Positions 8,647-16,938 of a DNA stretch of 64,000 nt are shown piece by piece. The stretch's first letter is position 1. Each line of letters starts with the position of its first letter. Source of the stretch: Bacillus paralicheniformis. Its GTDB lineage: Bacteria > Bacillota > Bacilli > Bacillales > Bacillaceae. A model generated the notes under the pieces. It saw only the letters and a list, made by a program, of their open reading frames with translations, was not told the origin of the DNA and made no database searches. The DNA lies in the NCBI RefSeq assembly GCF_001042485.2, contig NZ_LBMN02000008.1, positions 62,001-126,000 of the forward strand. The letters are read 5' to 3'. Both the position numbers and the translations under genes were made by a program.

Positions 8647-8735
8647 CTGCCCTTTGTGCAAAGGACAGGTCCATACTTATGCAAAGCCCGAATTACTTTA
8701 CATGTTATATTACCATTCCGTTATACGTTTTTCAA
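8647..8735 (-). promoter_or_regulatory. cshA promoter and leader with terminator-like hairpin
   Basis: TTGAAA (8730-8735), 17-nt spacer, TAATAT (8707-8712) makes a good sigma-A promoter. About 110 nt of leader follow, containing the hairpin CTGTCCTTTG / CAAAGGGCAG (8668-8647) followed directly by TTTTT, i.e. an intrinsic-terminator shape between promoter and start codon. The 327-nt stretch 8601-8926 otherwise holds no gene. Confidence 0.55.
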
Positions 8736-8926
8736 CAAGATGAAAATGAGCAGTGTGCTCTCTCGCCGGTTCGGCAGCCATCTATAGACCCGTCCGCGAA
8801 ACGTCAAGCCCGCCTGGTGACGTCTTTTACACATTGTAACACAGGCTTGTGCGGCTTTCGACAGCATACACTCATTTTTCCCTGCCCGCATCCCCGATTA
8901 TTTTTTGCAGATTGCCGTTCAATTAT

Positions 8927-9637
8927 TTATTTTTTTATGGATTCAATCGGCGTTTTTTTGAGAAACGCCTCAACGGTTTGAAAGAGGACAGCGGAGTTTT
9001 CTTCAAGGCAGACATGGTGCTTGGATTCCGGCAAGAGGCACAGCTCTTTCTCTTCGGAAGGTATGGTTTCATAAAGATAATACGCGCTTGACAGCGGCAC
9101 GATTGAATCGCATTCCCCCTGAACAATGAGCACAGGGATCTGGAGGTTTTTCAAAGCAGGCTTTGTCATCTTAACGAGCTTGCGAAACTGAAATGCTGAA
9201 GACACCGGGGTGCTTGTCAGCTTTTGTTTGTACCTTTTGTAAAGCAGATTATCCTCAAGCTTGCCTTGCAAAGAATCTTTGATCACATTCTTCAAATCCT
9301 GGATCAGCTGTCCCGGGCTGATGTACTGGGCAGCCGCGCTCAACAGGACAAGGCGGCTGACCGGATATTTTCCGGCTAAATAGGCGGCAATCATCCCGCC
9401 CATTGAAAATCCGATTAAAAATACCGTATCACACGTTTTCAACAAACGGACAAGCTCCACTTCCGCGCAAGCGATCCATTCCTGAAAACAGACGCCTTTT
9501 AAAACCGGCATCTCCCCGTGCCCGGGCAGCGTGATCATTTCGACTCGCCAATCGGCCGTTTGTTTTAAATGAGAAGCCAGCGGTTCCAATTCATACGGTG
9601 CTCCGGTAAATCCGTGAATGCATAAACATCCTATCAT
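8927..9637 (-). CDS. Alpha/beta-hydrolase, carboxylesterase (Est30-like)
   Basis: About 236 residues. The nucleophile elbow GFSMGG (near 95-100), the acid in QGECDSIVP and the histidine in ESKHHVCLE form a standard triad; the start CIHGFTG is the oxyanion-hole HGF motif. It resembles the monomeric Bacillus/Geobacillus carboxylesterase Est30 and thioesterase-like lipases, acting on short acyl esters. ATG 9637 fits the ribosome site GGGTGA; another in-frame ATG lies two codons upstream. It sits between murF and cshA, which are adjacent in B. subtilis, so it is a lineage-specific insertion. Confidence 0.8.
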   Translation of the reverse strand: MIGCLCIHGFTGAPYELEPLASHLKQTADWRVEMITLPGHGEMPVLKGVCFQEWIACAEVELVRLLKTCDTVFLIGFSMGGMIAAYLAGKYPVSRLVLLSAAAQYISPGQLIQDLKNVIKDSLQGKLEDNLLYKRYKQKLTSTPVSSAFQFRKLVKMTKPALKNLQIPVLIVQGECDSIVPLSSAYYLYETIPSEEKELCLLPESKHHVCLEENSAVLFQTVEAFLKKTPIESIKK

Positions 9638-9702
9638 GACCATTCACCCGTTTTCTTTTACTGATGATCACATAAAAAACGACTTTATGATTCAATGTTC
9701 CC

Positions 9703-11073
9703 TTACAAATCTTTTATAACATCCTCAAGACGCATGCCTCTGGACGCTTTGACAAGGATCAGATCCCCTGTATTCGCTTTTTCTTTCAATGTCTTTTTCA
9801 AACCGTCTTTGTTTTCCGGGTTGAAATGAAGGACGCGGTGTTCGGGAAAATGTTTAAGCGCCCCTTTTGCAATATATGCACCGAGATCCCCGTACGTAAA
9901 TAAAAAGTCGATTGAGTCCGGATTGACTGCCTGCCCGATGTCTTCATGAAACGCTTTCTCTCCTTCGCCGAGCTCCAGCATATCGCCGAGAACGAGCATT
10001 TTCTTGCCGTATCCCTTCATCTGGTCGACAAGCTCGATCGCCGCTTTCATGGATGTCGGACTTGCATTATAGGCGTCATTAATGATCGCAACGCCGGCCC
10101 GTGTCTTTACAAGCTCAAGCCGCATACCGGTCACTTTCAGTTTCGTCAGCCCTTCTGCAATATGAGTCCTGCTGACATTCAGAAGGTCTCCGGCCGCAAT
10201 CGCAGCTAAAGCGTTTTTCACATTATGCTTTCCGAGCACCGGGATGAAGAACCGGTTTTCGATCCCTCTGACGCGGAATGCCGTGCCCTCTTCCGTCTGC
10301 GTCATATCCTCAAGCTGATAGTCGAAAGCCGGATCCTCTCCAAACGTCTTTGTCTCGTAAAGCGGCTGGTTCAGCCTTTCGGCGAGCAGCGGTTCATCTC
10401 CGATATAAATGAGTGTGCCCTCTTTTGAAAGCCCATTGACAATTTCGAGCTTTGCCTCTGCAATTCCTTCTCTTGATCCAAGTTCAAGGAGGTGCGATTC
10501 GCCGATGTTTGTGATGACGGCGATATCAGGTCGCGCCAGACGTGTCAGAAAATCAATTTCCCCTTTGGCGCTCATCCCCATCTCCAAAATGGCGATTTCC
10601 GTATCTTCCGGCATCGCCAGAATCGTCAGGGGCAGGCCGATGTGGTTATTATAGTTTCCTTCTGTCTTATGCACTTTATACTCGGTGCCCAACACAGCAT
10701 GAATCATGTCTTTTGTCGTCGTTTTCCCATTTGAACCGGTCACGCCGACGATTTTCACGTCCAGCTGATGCCTGTATGCCTTCGCAAGCTTCTGCAGCGC
10801 TTCCAGCGTATCGTCAACTAAAATGACCGGCTTCCCTTCCGGAGGATTCGGTTCGCTCCGGTTCCACAGCACGGCTGCGACGCCTTCCTGAAAAGCCTGC
10901 TCTGCAAAAACGTGACCATTGAACCGCTCGCCTGCAAGCGGAATAAACAGTTGGTCTTTCGCCAGTTTTCTCGAATCGGTTGAGACGCCTTTGACGAGAC
11001 GCCCTTCAAAAGCTTCATTCGTCAAAACGCCTTCCGACATTTCAGCAATTTCTTTTACCGTTCTCGTTATCAT
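9703..11073 (-). CDS. murF: MurF, UDP-MurNAc-tripeptide:D-Ala-D-Ala ligase
   Basis: 456 residues. ATP-dependent addition of D-Ala-D-Ala to the UDP-MurNAc tripeptide, last cytoplasmic step of the peptide stem. The P-loop is in GVTGSNGKTTTKD (about residue 110); the Mur ligase central domain (EGNYNNHIGLPL, EMGMSAKGEI) and C-terminal domain (INDAYNASPTSMKAAI) are intact. It lies 116 bp downstream of ddl, which makes its dipeptide substrate. The gap contains a small hairpin (GACACTA-CC / GG-TAGTGTC, about 11115-11140) of unknown effect. Confidence 0.96.
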   Translation of the reverse strand: MITRTVKEIAEMSEGVLTNEAFEGRLVKGVSTDSRKLAKDQLFIPLAGERFNGHVFAEQAFQEGVAAVLWNRSEPNPPEGKPVILVDDTLEALQKLAKAYRHQLDVKIVGVTGSNGKTTTKDMIHAVLGTEYKVHKTEGNYNNHIGLPLTILAMPEDTEIAILEMGMSAKGEIDFLTRLARPDIAVITNIGESHLLELGSREGIAEAKLEIVNGLSKEGTLIYIGDEPLLAERLNQPLYETKTFGEDPAFDYQLEDMTQTEEGTAFRVRGIENRFFIPVLGKHNVKNALAAIAAGDLLNVSRTHIAEGLTKLKVTGMRLELVKTRAGVAIINDAYNASPTSMKAAIELVDQMKGYGKKMLVLGDMLELGEGEKAFHEDIGQAVNPDSIDFLFTYGDLGAYIAKGALKHFPEHRVLHFNPENKDGLKKTLKEKANTGDLILVKASRGMRLEDVIKDL

Positions 11074-11189
11074 GTATGTCCCTCTCTTTCTCCAGCAAGG
11101 AAAAGAGACACTACCACAAATAAGGATAGTGTCTGCAGCTGTATATAAGGGCGAACCGCTTTCCCCCGGATTCGGTCCGCTCCGTCCCG

Positions 11190-12275
11190 TTAAAATGTAT
11201 GTTTGATCTGCTGTTTTTCTTCGTGCCGATCGATTGCCAAAGCGACAAGTTTTTCAATCAGTTCAGCATACTCAACCCCTGATTGCTTCCAGAGAAGCGG
11301 GAACATGCTGAACGGTGTGAATCCCGGCATCGTATTGACTTCATTGATCAGGACCCTGCCTTCGTTTGTAAGGAAAAAGTCCGCTCTCACAAGGCCTGAG
11401 CCGTCAATCGCCTGAAACGCTTTGACCGCCATGCTGCGCATTGTTTCGTATTCGTCCTCTGTCAGGGAAGCCGGAATAATCAAATCAGTGTCGCCGTCTT
11501 CATATTTTGCTTTATAGTCATAAAAATCTTTCTTCGGAGCGATTTCCCCCGCGACTGAGCAGACAGGTTCATCATTCCCCAGAACGCCGAGTTCTATTTC
11601 GCGTCCGATGACGCCCTCTTCAACGACAATTTTCCGGTCATATTGAAATGCAAGCTCAAAGGCTTGGTCAAGCTCTTCACGGTTTCTGCATTTGCTGATC
11701 CCGACGCTTGATCCAAGGTTAGCCGGTTTTACGAAGCACGGATAACCAAGCTCCGCTTCCACTTGATCATAGCTTTCTTCTTTGGAGTGACTCCAGGTTT
11801 TTTTCACAAATGAAACGTATTTCGCCTGGTCAAGCCCTGCCTGTGCAAACAGATGCTTCATGACCACTTTATCCATGCCTGCAGAGGAAGCCAGGACTCC
11901 GTTGCCCACATATGGCACATTCAATAGTTCAAGCATGCCTTGAATGGTGCCGTCTTCCCCATTCGGTCCGTGCAAAAGCGGGAAAACAACATCAATCGAG
12001 TCTTCTTTTACATCAGCTTCGCCCGGAAACATATCGCGGTTCAGCAATGCCGGAGAAAATGTCTGGCCCGTCTGTTCAAACTGAAGCATTTTCACATTTG
12101 AAACCGGTTCTGTCAGTTGCGGCCCTCTCACCCACTCGCCTTTTTCTGTTATATAAATCGGGTGTATATCAAATTTTTCAGTATCTAATGCTTTCGTGAC
12201 GGCCAGCGCGGTTTGCAGAGAAACGTTATGCTCCGCTGATTTTCCGCCGTATACCAATCCTAATCTTGTCTTCAA
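11190..12275 (-). CDS. ddl: D-alanine--D-alanine ligase
   Basis: 361 residues. Two-step ATP-grasp ligase making D-Ala-D-Ala. N-terminal [11 protein letters not shown], the glycine loop [10 protein letters not shown], and the C-terminal [18 protein letters not shown] signature are present. The residue after the final serine-loop is the phenylalanine type (PGFTPFSMF), consistent with dipeptide rather than depsipeptide (vancomycin-resistance) specificity. It is divergent from ydbP and is followed by murF on the same strand. Confidence 0.95.
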   Translation of the reverse strand: MKTRLGLVYGGKSAEHNVSLQTALAVTKALDTEKFDIHPIYITEKGEWVRGPQLTEPVSNVKMLQFEQTGQTFSPALLNRDMFPGEADVKEDSIDVVFPLLHGPNGEDGTIQGMLELLNVPYVGNGVLASSAGMDKVVMKHLFAQAGLDQAKYVSFVKKTWSHSKEESYDQVEAELGYPCFVKPANLGSSVGISKCRNREELDQAFELAFQYDRKIVVEEGVIGREIELGVLGNDEPVCSVAGEIAPKKDFYDYKAKYEDGDTDLIIPASLTEDEYETMRSMAVKAFQAIDGSGLVRADFFLTNEGRVLINEVNTMPGFTPFSMFPLLWKQSGVEYAELIEKLVALAIDRHEEKQQIKHTF

Positions 12276-12377
12276 TTCGTACTCCCCCCACTGGATTCAT
12301 CTTTACTATCTTATCACTTTCCCGGGAAAATGATCTAATTATTTTAATACGGTCTAAAAACAGCATATAAAAAGCAT

Positions 12378-12406
12378 TTGTATGTAAATCCTTTTCATTT
12401 TATATT
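12378..12406 (+). promoter_or_regulatory. Promoter of ydbP
   Basis: TTGTAT (12378-12383), 17-nt spacer and TATATT (12401-12406) lie 30 bp upstream of the ydbP start, in the ddl/ydbP divergent intergenic region. Confidence 0.55.
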
Positions 12407-12435
12407 AAAATGGCATTGAAAAGGAGAGGTTGCAA

Positions 12436-12756
12436 TTGAAAAAAATCACAACAGAAGCACAATTTAATGAACTGATCCAATCCGATAAAGAAATCATCGT
12501 CAAATTTTATGCTGACTGGTGCCCGGACTGCACACGCATGAACATGTTCATCGGAGACATTCTTGAGGCTTATCAGGAAAATGACTGGTATGAGCTGAAT
12601 AAAGACGATCTTCCTGAACTTGCCGATAAGTATCAGGTCATGGGCATTCCAAGCCTGTTGATTTTCAAAAACGGCGAAAAAACGGGTCACCTTCACAGTG
12701 CAAATGCCAAAACACCTGAAGAAGTGAACGAGTTCCTGGCTGAACATATTAGCTAA
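12436..12756 (+). CDS. ydbP: YdbP, thioredoxin-like protein
   Basis: 106 residues with a thioredoxin fold. The active site is WCPDC (about 27-31) instead of WCGPC, and the cis-proline loop reads MGIPSLLIF. It is a thiol-disulphide oxidoreductase of unknown client. I choose TTG 12436 because AAGGAGAGG ends 6 nt before it, while another TTG two codons upstream touches the ribosome site; this also gives the 106-residue length seen in B. subtilis. A strong terminator follows. Confidence 0.88.
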   Translation: MKKITTEAQFNELIQSDKEIIVKFYADWCPDCTRMNMFIGDILEAYQENDWYELNKDDLPELADKYQVMGIPSLLIFKNGEKTGHLHSANAKTPEEVNEFLAEHIS

Positions 12757-12790
12757 TTCGTTTAAAGTTCTGATTTTTTGTCTGAACCGC

Positions 12791-12818
12791 AGGACATGGG
12801 AGCGCCCATGTCCTTTTT
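12791..12818 (+). terminator. Terminator after ydbP
   Basis: Perfect 10-bp stem AGGACATGGG / CCCATGTCCT with a 4-nt loop and a T run. The following 280 bp to fbpA hold no gene apart from the fbpA promoter and Fur box. Confidence 0.92.
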
Positions 12819-13015
12819 ATACAAGACGGGACAGCAGCAATATTTGTTTCATAAAAGTGAGCTTTCATTAATAATTCGACACGAGTATTTCCCGGGAAAC
12901 GAAAATGTCGAAATTTCGCAAAAAGTTCTTGATTCGTTTTTTATATTTTTTATATACGTTTTTGGATAATAATTCATATTTTTCAATTTTTTCTATATTA
13001 TTTTAAGGATGTCTC

Positions 13016-13071
13016 TTTACATTCGGTGATACTATTTAGTATAATACCCTTAATTGATAATGATTATCAAT
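13016..13071 (+). promoter_or_regulatory. fbpA-fbpB promoter and Fur box
   Basis: TTTACA (13016-13021), 18-nt spacer, TATAAT (13040-13045). Just downstream, TGATAATGATTATCA (13055-13069) is a perfect 7-1-7 Fur box, part of a 19-bp palindrome 13053-13071. Fur with Fe2+ bound here would cover the transcription start and repress when iron is plentiful. Confidence 0.93.
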
Positions 13072-13098
13072 ATCACTAAAGGTTGACGAGGTGATCAC

Positions 13099-13257
13099 AT
13101 GGCCCCTCAATTAAAGAAAGCGGTGGAAATGAGAAAGAAACAACTCATTCAGCGGCTTATCCAGCTTGGCATATATAAAAAAGAAGAGCGCCACCTTTAC
13201 GAATTGTCTTTAAGCGAACTTGAAAGCGAATACCAATCCAACAAGAAAGGCGGATAA
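13099..13257 (+). CDS. fbpA: FbpA-family Fur-regulated basic protein
   Basis: 52 residues: starts MAPQLKKAVEMRKKQLIQRL and continues LGIYKKEERHLYELSLSELESEY, the pattern of the small Fur-regulated basic protein A family. These proteins act in the iron-sparing response, thought to help the sRNA FsrA block translation of iron-rich enzymes. Ribosome site GAGGTG upstream of ATG 13099, directly behind a perfect Fur box. fbpB begins 2 bp after its stop. At the B. subtilis position only one fbp gene is usually drawn, so which paralogue name fits best is uncertain. Confidence 0.85.
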   Translation: MAPQLKKAVEMRKKQLIQRLIQLGIYKKEERHLYELSLSELESEYQSNKKGG

Positions 13258-13259
13258 TC

Positions 13260-13415
13260 ATGTCAAAACGGAAGATTAAAACCTTTCATCAGCTTGTCGA
13301 AGAATATAAGAAAGAAATCGCCAAGAACCCGAAAGAAATGGAAGTCATTTATGACAAGATCGACCGCAGACACGAGAACCGCCTTTTGGCAATGTCTAAA
13401 GCAAAACAAACTTAA
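13260..13415 (+). CDS. fbpB: FbpB-family Fur-regulated basic protein
   Basis: 51 residues, strongly basic: MSKRKIKTFHQLVEEYKKEI, then NPKEMEVIYDKIDRRHENRL. This is the FbpB/FbpC-type family. In B. subtilis FbpB is a proposed RNA chaperone-like helper of FsrA, for example on the lutABC message. It starts 2 bp after fbpA and shares its Fur-controlled promoter. A strong bidirectional terminator follows at once. Confidence 0.85.
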   Translation: MSKRKIKTFHQLVEEYKKEIAKNPKEMEVIYDKIDRRHENRLLAMSKAKQT

Positions 13416-13450
13416 AAAAGAAGCCGCTCATTTTGAACGGCTTCTTTTTT
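13416..13450. terminator. Bidirectional terminator between fbpB and ydbM
   Basis: AAAAGAAGCCG ... CGGCTTCTTTT with T runs on both strands between the convergent genes fbpB and ydbM. Confidence 0.85.
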
Positions 13451-13451
13451 A

Positions 13452-14600
13452 CTATTCACTGAATGCAATGCCAGCAAGCTTGCCGATTGTCGCATCATCC
13501 ATCGGCGGATTGTGGAGGCCCGCCCGGACATCGCGATAGAATCTTTGGAGCGGGTTCGTTCTCGCCAGGCTCTTCGCTCCGACGACTCTCATCGCCCTGT
13601 CTACGACAGCAATGGCCGTATTCGTTACTGTATGTTTAACCGCTCCAAGCTCACCTGTTAAAAAGGCGCGGCGCTCCGGGTCATCATAAAGCTCTGCGAC
13701 ATGATACATAAAGTGGCGGGCTTTCATGAGTTCCAAATCGATTTCGCCGATATGGCGCTGAACAGCAGGCACTTCTTTAATCGGACCTTTCAAGCTGTTC
13801 GGCTGATAGTCTTTTGCAAATTGGACGGCATAATCTCTCGCTGCTTGTGCGATACCTAGATAAACAGCCGGTATATGAAGCAGCCAGCCGTTGACTTTAT
13901 CCATTCTTTTACCTGCCAACAGCTCGACAAGCATGGATTCGTCGAGACGGACATCGGTCAGCACCAGATCGTGGCTTCCCGTACCCCTCATCGCCGCCAT
14001 ATCCCACGTTTCTTCTATTGCCAAGCCTTCCGCATCTTTATGGATCAAGAAAACGCCGATCGTTTGCTTCTCTTCAATCCAAGCGGTGACAAGAAAGTAG
14101 TCGAGAACCGGAGACATCGTTGTAAATGTTTTACGTCCGTTTACGATCCAGCCGCCGTTCTTTTTGATCGCATGGGTTCCGGGGCGTCCTCCTCTTGTCG
14201 GGCTTCCCGTCTGCGCTTCACTTGCAGCTCTGTTGATCAGCGCACCCTTTAATGCTTCATGTGAAATCGATGAAAACACATGCCGGTCCCAGCTGTTTCC
14301 TTCCGCCAGTTCTCCCATCACGCTCAAGTGCCAGCCGATGCTGAGAGCTGTCGGTCCGTCTCCTTTGGCAAGCCGTTCCTGAAACAAAAGCATATCGTAG
14401 AGTGAAATGCCTTCTCCCCCGTATTCTTTTCCGACCGTCAGCGCTGTGTAGCCTGAATCCCGCAGCTTTTGAATATGTTCTGCGGGAAATTGGGCATGTT
14501 CGTCATAATACGCTGCTGTTTTCTCAAATTCATCCGCCAGTTTCCCGATTTTACCGAGCCATTCCTGCTGCCTTTCCGTTTTCACAAATATTGAACACAC
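13452..14600 (-). CDS. ydbM: YdbM, acyl-CoA dehydrogenase family protein
   Basis: 382 residues from GTG 14600 (AGGAGG 8 nt upstream). FAD-dependent acyl-CoA dehydrogenase fold: N-terminal helical domain, middle strand domain with TFTTMSPVLDYFLVTAW, and C-terminal helical domain. The mid-domain ends MAAMRGTGSHDLVLTDV, as in DszC/YdbM-type members. The true substrate is unknown; some relatives are flavin-dependent monooxygenases rather than beta-oxidation enzymes. Synteny with B. subtilis ydbM is exact. Confidence 0.88.
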   Translation of the reverse strand: MCSIFVKTERQQEWLGKIGKLADEFEKTAAYYDEHAQFPAEHIQKLRDSGYTALTVGKEYGGEGISLYDMLLFQERLAKGDGPTALSIGWHLSVMGELAEGNSWDRHVFSSISHEALKGALINRAASEAQTGSPTRGGRPGTHAIKKNGGWIVNGRKTFTTMSPVLDYFLVTAWIEEKQTIGVFLIHKDAEGLAIEETWDMAAMRGTGSHDLVLTDVRLDESMLVELLAGKRMDKVNGWLLHIPAVYLGIAQAARDYAVQFAKDYQPNSLKGPIKEVPAVQRHIGEIDLELMKARHFMYHVAELYDDPERRAFLTGELGAVKHTVTNTAIAVVDRAMRVVGAKSLARTNPLQRFYRDVRAGLHNPPMDDATIGKLAGIAFSE

Positions 14601-14692
14601 ACCGGCATCCTCCTGACCAAATTCCGATAGATTTAATAAGTATTATAGTTCGTTCACGGCTTGTTGTGCAAATGATACCCTTGGCAAAACAA

Positions 14693-14722
14693 AAAAGCGC
14701 ACCTTCAGCGAGGTGCGCTTTT
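14693..14722 (-). terminator. Terminator after ydbL
   Basis: Perfect 12-bp stem AAAAGCGCACCT / AGGTGCGCTTTT with a 6-nt loop directly after the ydbL stop, T run on the minus strand. Confidence 0.9.
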
Positions 14723-14724
14723 GA

Positions 14725-15063
14725 CTAAACGGCTTGACCGCCGCGACGGTCAACCTTCATACCGAGATAAATCAGCATGTAGGTTAAGTAGCCCATCGTG
14801 ATCGTGAGACCGCCGAAGAAGAAATCGGAAAAAAGCGGTTCTTCATATGCGGCGATTCCGGCCAGCACGACCCAGCTTCCATAAAGATACGCCATAAAGA
14901 AGCGGACGCCGTTTTTCAATTTATATAACAGAAACAAACCTGCGAGCGAAAAGAGCCCGAGCGCCAGTCTAAAATAGACAAGATGATCGAAATTAAAGGC
15001 AAAAGAAACAAATGAAAATGACAACAGCAATACAATCGGCAATGCCGTAATAAATTTTTTCAT
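14725..15063 (-). CDS. ydbL: YdbL, small membrane protein
   Basis: 112 residues, four hydrophobic segments (about 5-22, 30-48, 54-72, 80-100), ending in a charged KVDRRGGQAV tail. No known function; positional orthologue of B. subtilis YdbL. Ribosome site GGGGGATG. It is a separate unit from ydbK: 120 bp of A+T-rich sequence separate them and its own terminator follows. Confidence 0.8.
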   Translation of the reverse strand: MKKFITALPIVLLLSFSFVSFAFNFDHLVYFRLALGLFSLAGLFLLYKLKNGVRFFMAYLYGSWVVLAGIAAYEEPLFSDFFFGGLTITMGYLTYMLIYLGMKVDRRGGQAV

Positions 15064-15184
15064 GGATGTCTCATCCCCCGTTCCCTTATCCTAAAATTAT
15101 AATTTAGGATAGGAAATTCACACGGTAATTACGACATATTTCACAAAAATGTCATTCCTTTTGTCACACTTTAGACAAAATATT

Positions 15185-15952
15185 TTATACTTTCATATCG
15201 CGTTTACAAAAGGCCCACCACGCCGTTCCGAGAAAAAACACGAGATGGAGAAAGACGATGACGAGTGAAAACAAAGGCGTCATCCCGCTAAAAAGCGGCT
15301 TGGCCTCTCCGGCGTATTGCGTTAAATCAGTATTAGCGAACAACAAAAATTTACCGAGCGGTTTTTCCAAATACGACATGATCGTCACAAGCATTTTGGC
15401 GCCGTACAGTACGACGATCGACACCATGATGCTGAGCGCGCTGCTTTTAAACAATGCAGAGCATAAAAACGCAAAGGAAACCATCATCCATACTTCAAAC
15501 CACTGCGTACCGATCATTGTCACCGTATTGATAAAGAGCGGCTCCGCTTTTTCGTCGAGCTTCACGCCGAAAAAGAGCAGACCGAACAATAAAGAAAATC
15601 CGTAGTAAATGATAAAGAGCCAAATGCTTGCGAGCACGCTCGTCACGTATTTTGAAACAAGAATTTTTTCTCTTCTGACAGGGCGGATCAGCAAAAATTT
15701 GATCGTCTTTTTATCATATTCAAAAGATATAATTGAAGCCGCCACCACAATCGAAAGCCCCTGCAAAAGGATATTCAGGTTTGGGGTGAATGAAAAATAG
15801 CCGATAAAATGATCCTCTGTCCCGGCGCTCATCAGGATTCTTTTCGTTATGAGCGCGAGGAGAAATTGAAAGACTGCGATCAGCGCCAGCGATACAAATG
15901 TTACTTTTCGCTTCAGCAATTTAACATGCTCGTTTTGAATCAGTTTAAACAT
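15185..15952 (-). CDS. ydbK: YdbK, ABC transporter permease
   Basis: 255 residues from ATG 15952 (AGAGG 7 nt upstream): MFKLIQNEHVKLLKRK. Six hydrophobic segments, ABC-2 type permease. Upstream in-frame codons exist but lie inside ydbJ and lack a ribosome site. It overlaps ydbJ by 8 bp, so the ATPase and permease are translationally coupled and form one exporter of unknown cargo, similar in architecture to bacitracin/lantibiotic-type efflux pumps. Confidence 0.9.
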   Translation of the reverse strand: MFKLIQNEHVKLLKRKVTFVSLALIAVFQFLLALITKRILMSAGTEDHFIGYFSFTPNLNILLQGLSIVVAASIISFEYDKKTIKFLLIRPVRREKILVSKYVTSVLASIWLFIIYYGFSLLFGLLFFGVKLDEKAEPLFINTVTMIGTQWFEVWMMVSFAFLCSALFKSSALSIMVSIVVLYGAKMLVTIMSYLEKPLGKFLLFANTDLTQYAGEAKPLFSGMTPLFSLVIVFLHLVFFLGTAWWAFCKRDMKV

Positions 15953-16871
15953 CAGTATTCCTCTCTTCCGTTCCATTCGTCCGCGCCATATATTCATCCT
16001 CAAGAGACTGCTTAAACGGAGCGATCGAATAGACGTCAATCTCATTGGCGACAAGCTGTTGATTTAAAGCAGGAATTTGCGCTTTCGCCACCTTTACGGC
16101 GAGGAGACCTTTTTCGGCGTGGGCTTCGTATCCCTGGTCTTTCAGCCACTGAAGCGCTTTGTCATAGGGCTGTACCTCCAGCATCGCCTTTTCCTGCTTT
16201 TCATCCGCATCATTGAGGACGACGGTTGATTTGATTTTCCCTTGTTGAAGGATGACGACCCGATCGCACAAATCTTCCACTTCCTTCAGCAAGTGGGTCG
16301 CAAACAGGATCGCCGTTCCTTCTTCTTCGGCAAGCTCACGCAAGTGTTCGCGGAAATCTTTCATTCCCGCCGGGTCCAATCCGTTCGTCGGCTCATCCAA
16401 AATCAGCAGCTTCGGCCGGTGAAGAATCGCCTGGGCAATACCGAGGCGCTGTTTCATTCCGAGCGAGTATGTTTTGACCTTGTCTTCTGCGGCATCTTCT
16501 AGCCCGACCCTGCTGATCACTTCCGCCAGTCTATCCCGACCGATTCCAGCGTGCATATTTGCATAGTGTTTCAGATTTTCATAGCCTGTCAGATACGGAT
16601 AAAATTCAGGATTTTCAACGATGGCTCCGACCGACCGGATCGCTTTTTCAAATTGGCGGTCAATCGGAAAGCCGTTTATGACAATTGATCCGCTCTTCAT
16701 TTTAATTAACCCGGTAATCAATTTAATAAGGGTCGTTTTTCCTGATCCGTTCGGTCCAAGCAGGCCGATGATCTCCCCTTCATCCGCCGTTAAGCGGATA
16801 TCCTTCAATATTGTTTTGCCGTCTATGATTTTATCAACATTTTCTATATGTAAAACAGGCTGCTTTGTCAT
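15945..16871 (-). CDS. ydbJ: YdbJ, ABC transporter ATP-binding protein
   Basis: 308 residues. Walker A GPNGSGKTT (about 37-45), Q-loop, signature YSLGMKQRLGIAQ (about 135), Walker B LLILDEPTNGLDP, H-loop ATHLL. The 80-residue C-terminal extension is typical of the drug/lantibiotic-export ATPase subfamily. Partner of YdbK. Ribosome site GAGGAGGGGG before ATG 16871. Cargo unknown. Confidence 0.92.
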   Translation of the reverse strand: MTKQPVLHIENVDKIIDGKTILKDIRLTADEGEIIGLLGPNGSGKTTLIKLITGLIKMKSGSIVINGFPIDRQFEKAIRSVGAIVENPEFYPYLTGYENLKHYANMHAGIGRDRLAEVISRVGLEDAAEDKVKTYSLGMKQRLGIAQAILHRPKLLILDEPTNGLDPAGMKDFREHLRELAEEEGTAILFATHLLKEVEDLCDRVVILQQGKIKSTVVLNDADEKQEKAMLEVQPYDKALQWLKDQGYEAHAEKGLLAVKVAKAQIPALNQQLVANEIDVYSIAPFKQSLEDEYMARTNGTEERNTDV

Positions 16872-16897
16872 AGCCCCCTCCTCTTTCCCAAAAAAAT

Positions 16898-16921
16898 AAA
16901 CAGTGCCGAAGGCACTGTTTG
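16898..16921 (-). terminator. Terminator after the DAACS symporter gene
   Basis: Stem AAACAGTGCC / GGCACTGTTT with a 3-nt loop, then ATTTTTTT on the minus strand, between the symporter gene and ydbJ. Confidence 0.88.
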
Positions 16922-16938
16922 ATTATATCATTTTTGAG

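Noticed and set aside
12315-12900. TTTCCCGGGAAA present twice near ddl/ydbP (about 12318 and 12890)
   Set aside because: Short palindrome in unrelated contexts (5' of ddl and downstream of ydbP); likely chance.
12778-12969. 63-codon plus-strand frame after ydbP
   Set aside because: It spans the ydbP terminator and has no ribosome site or recognisable features.
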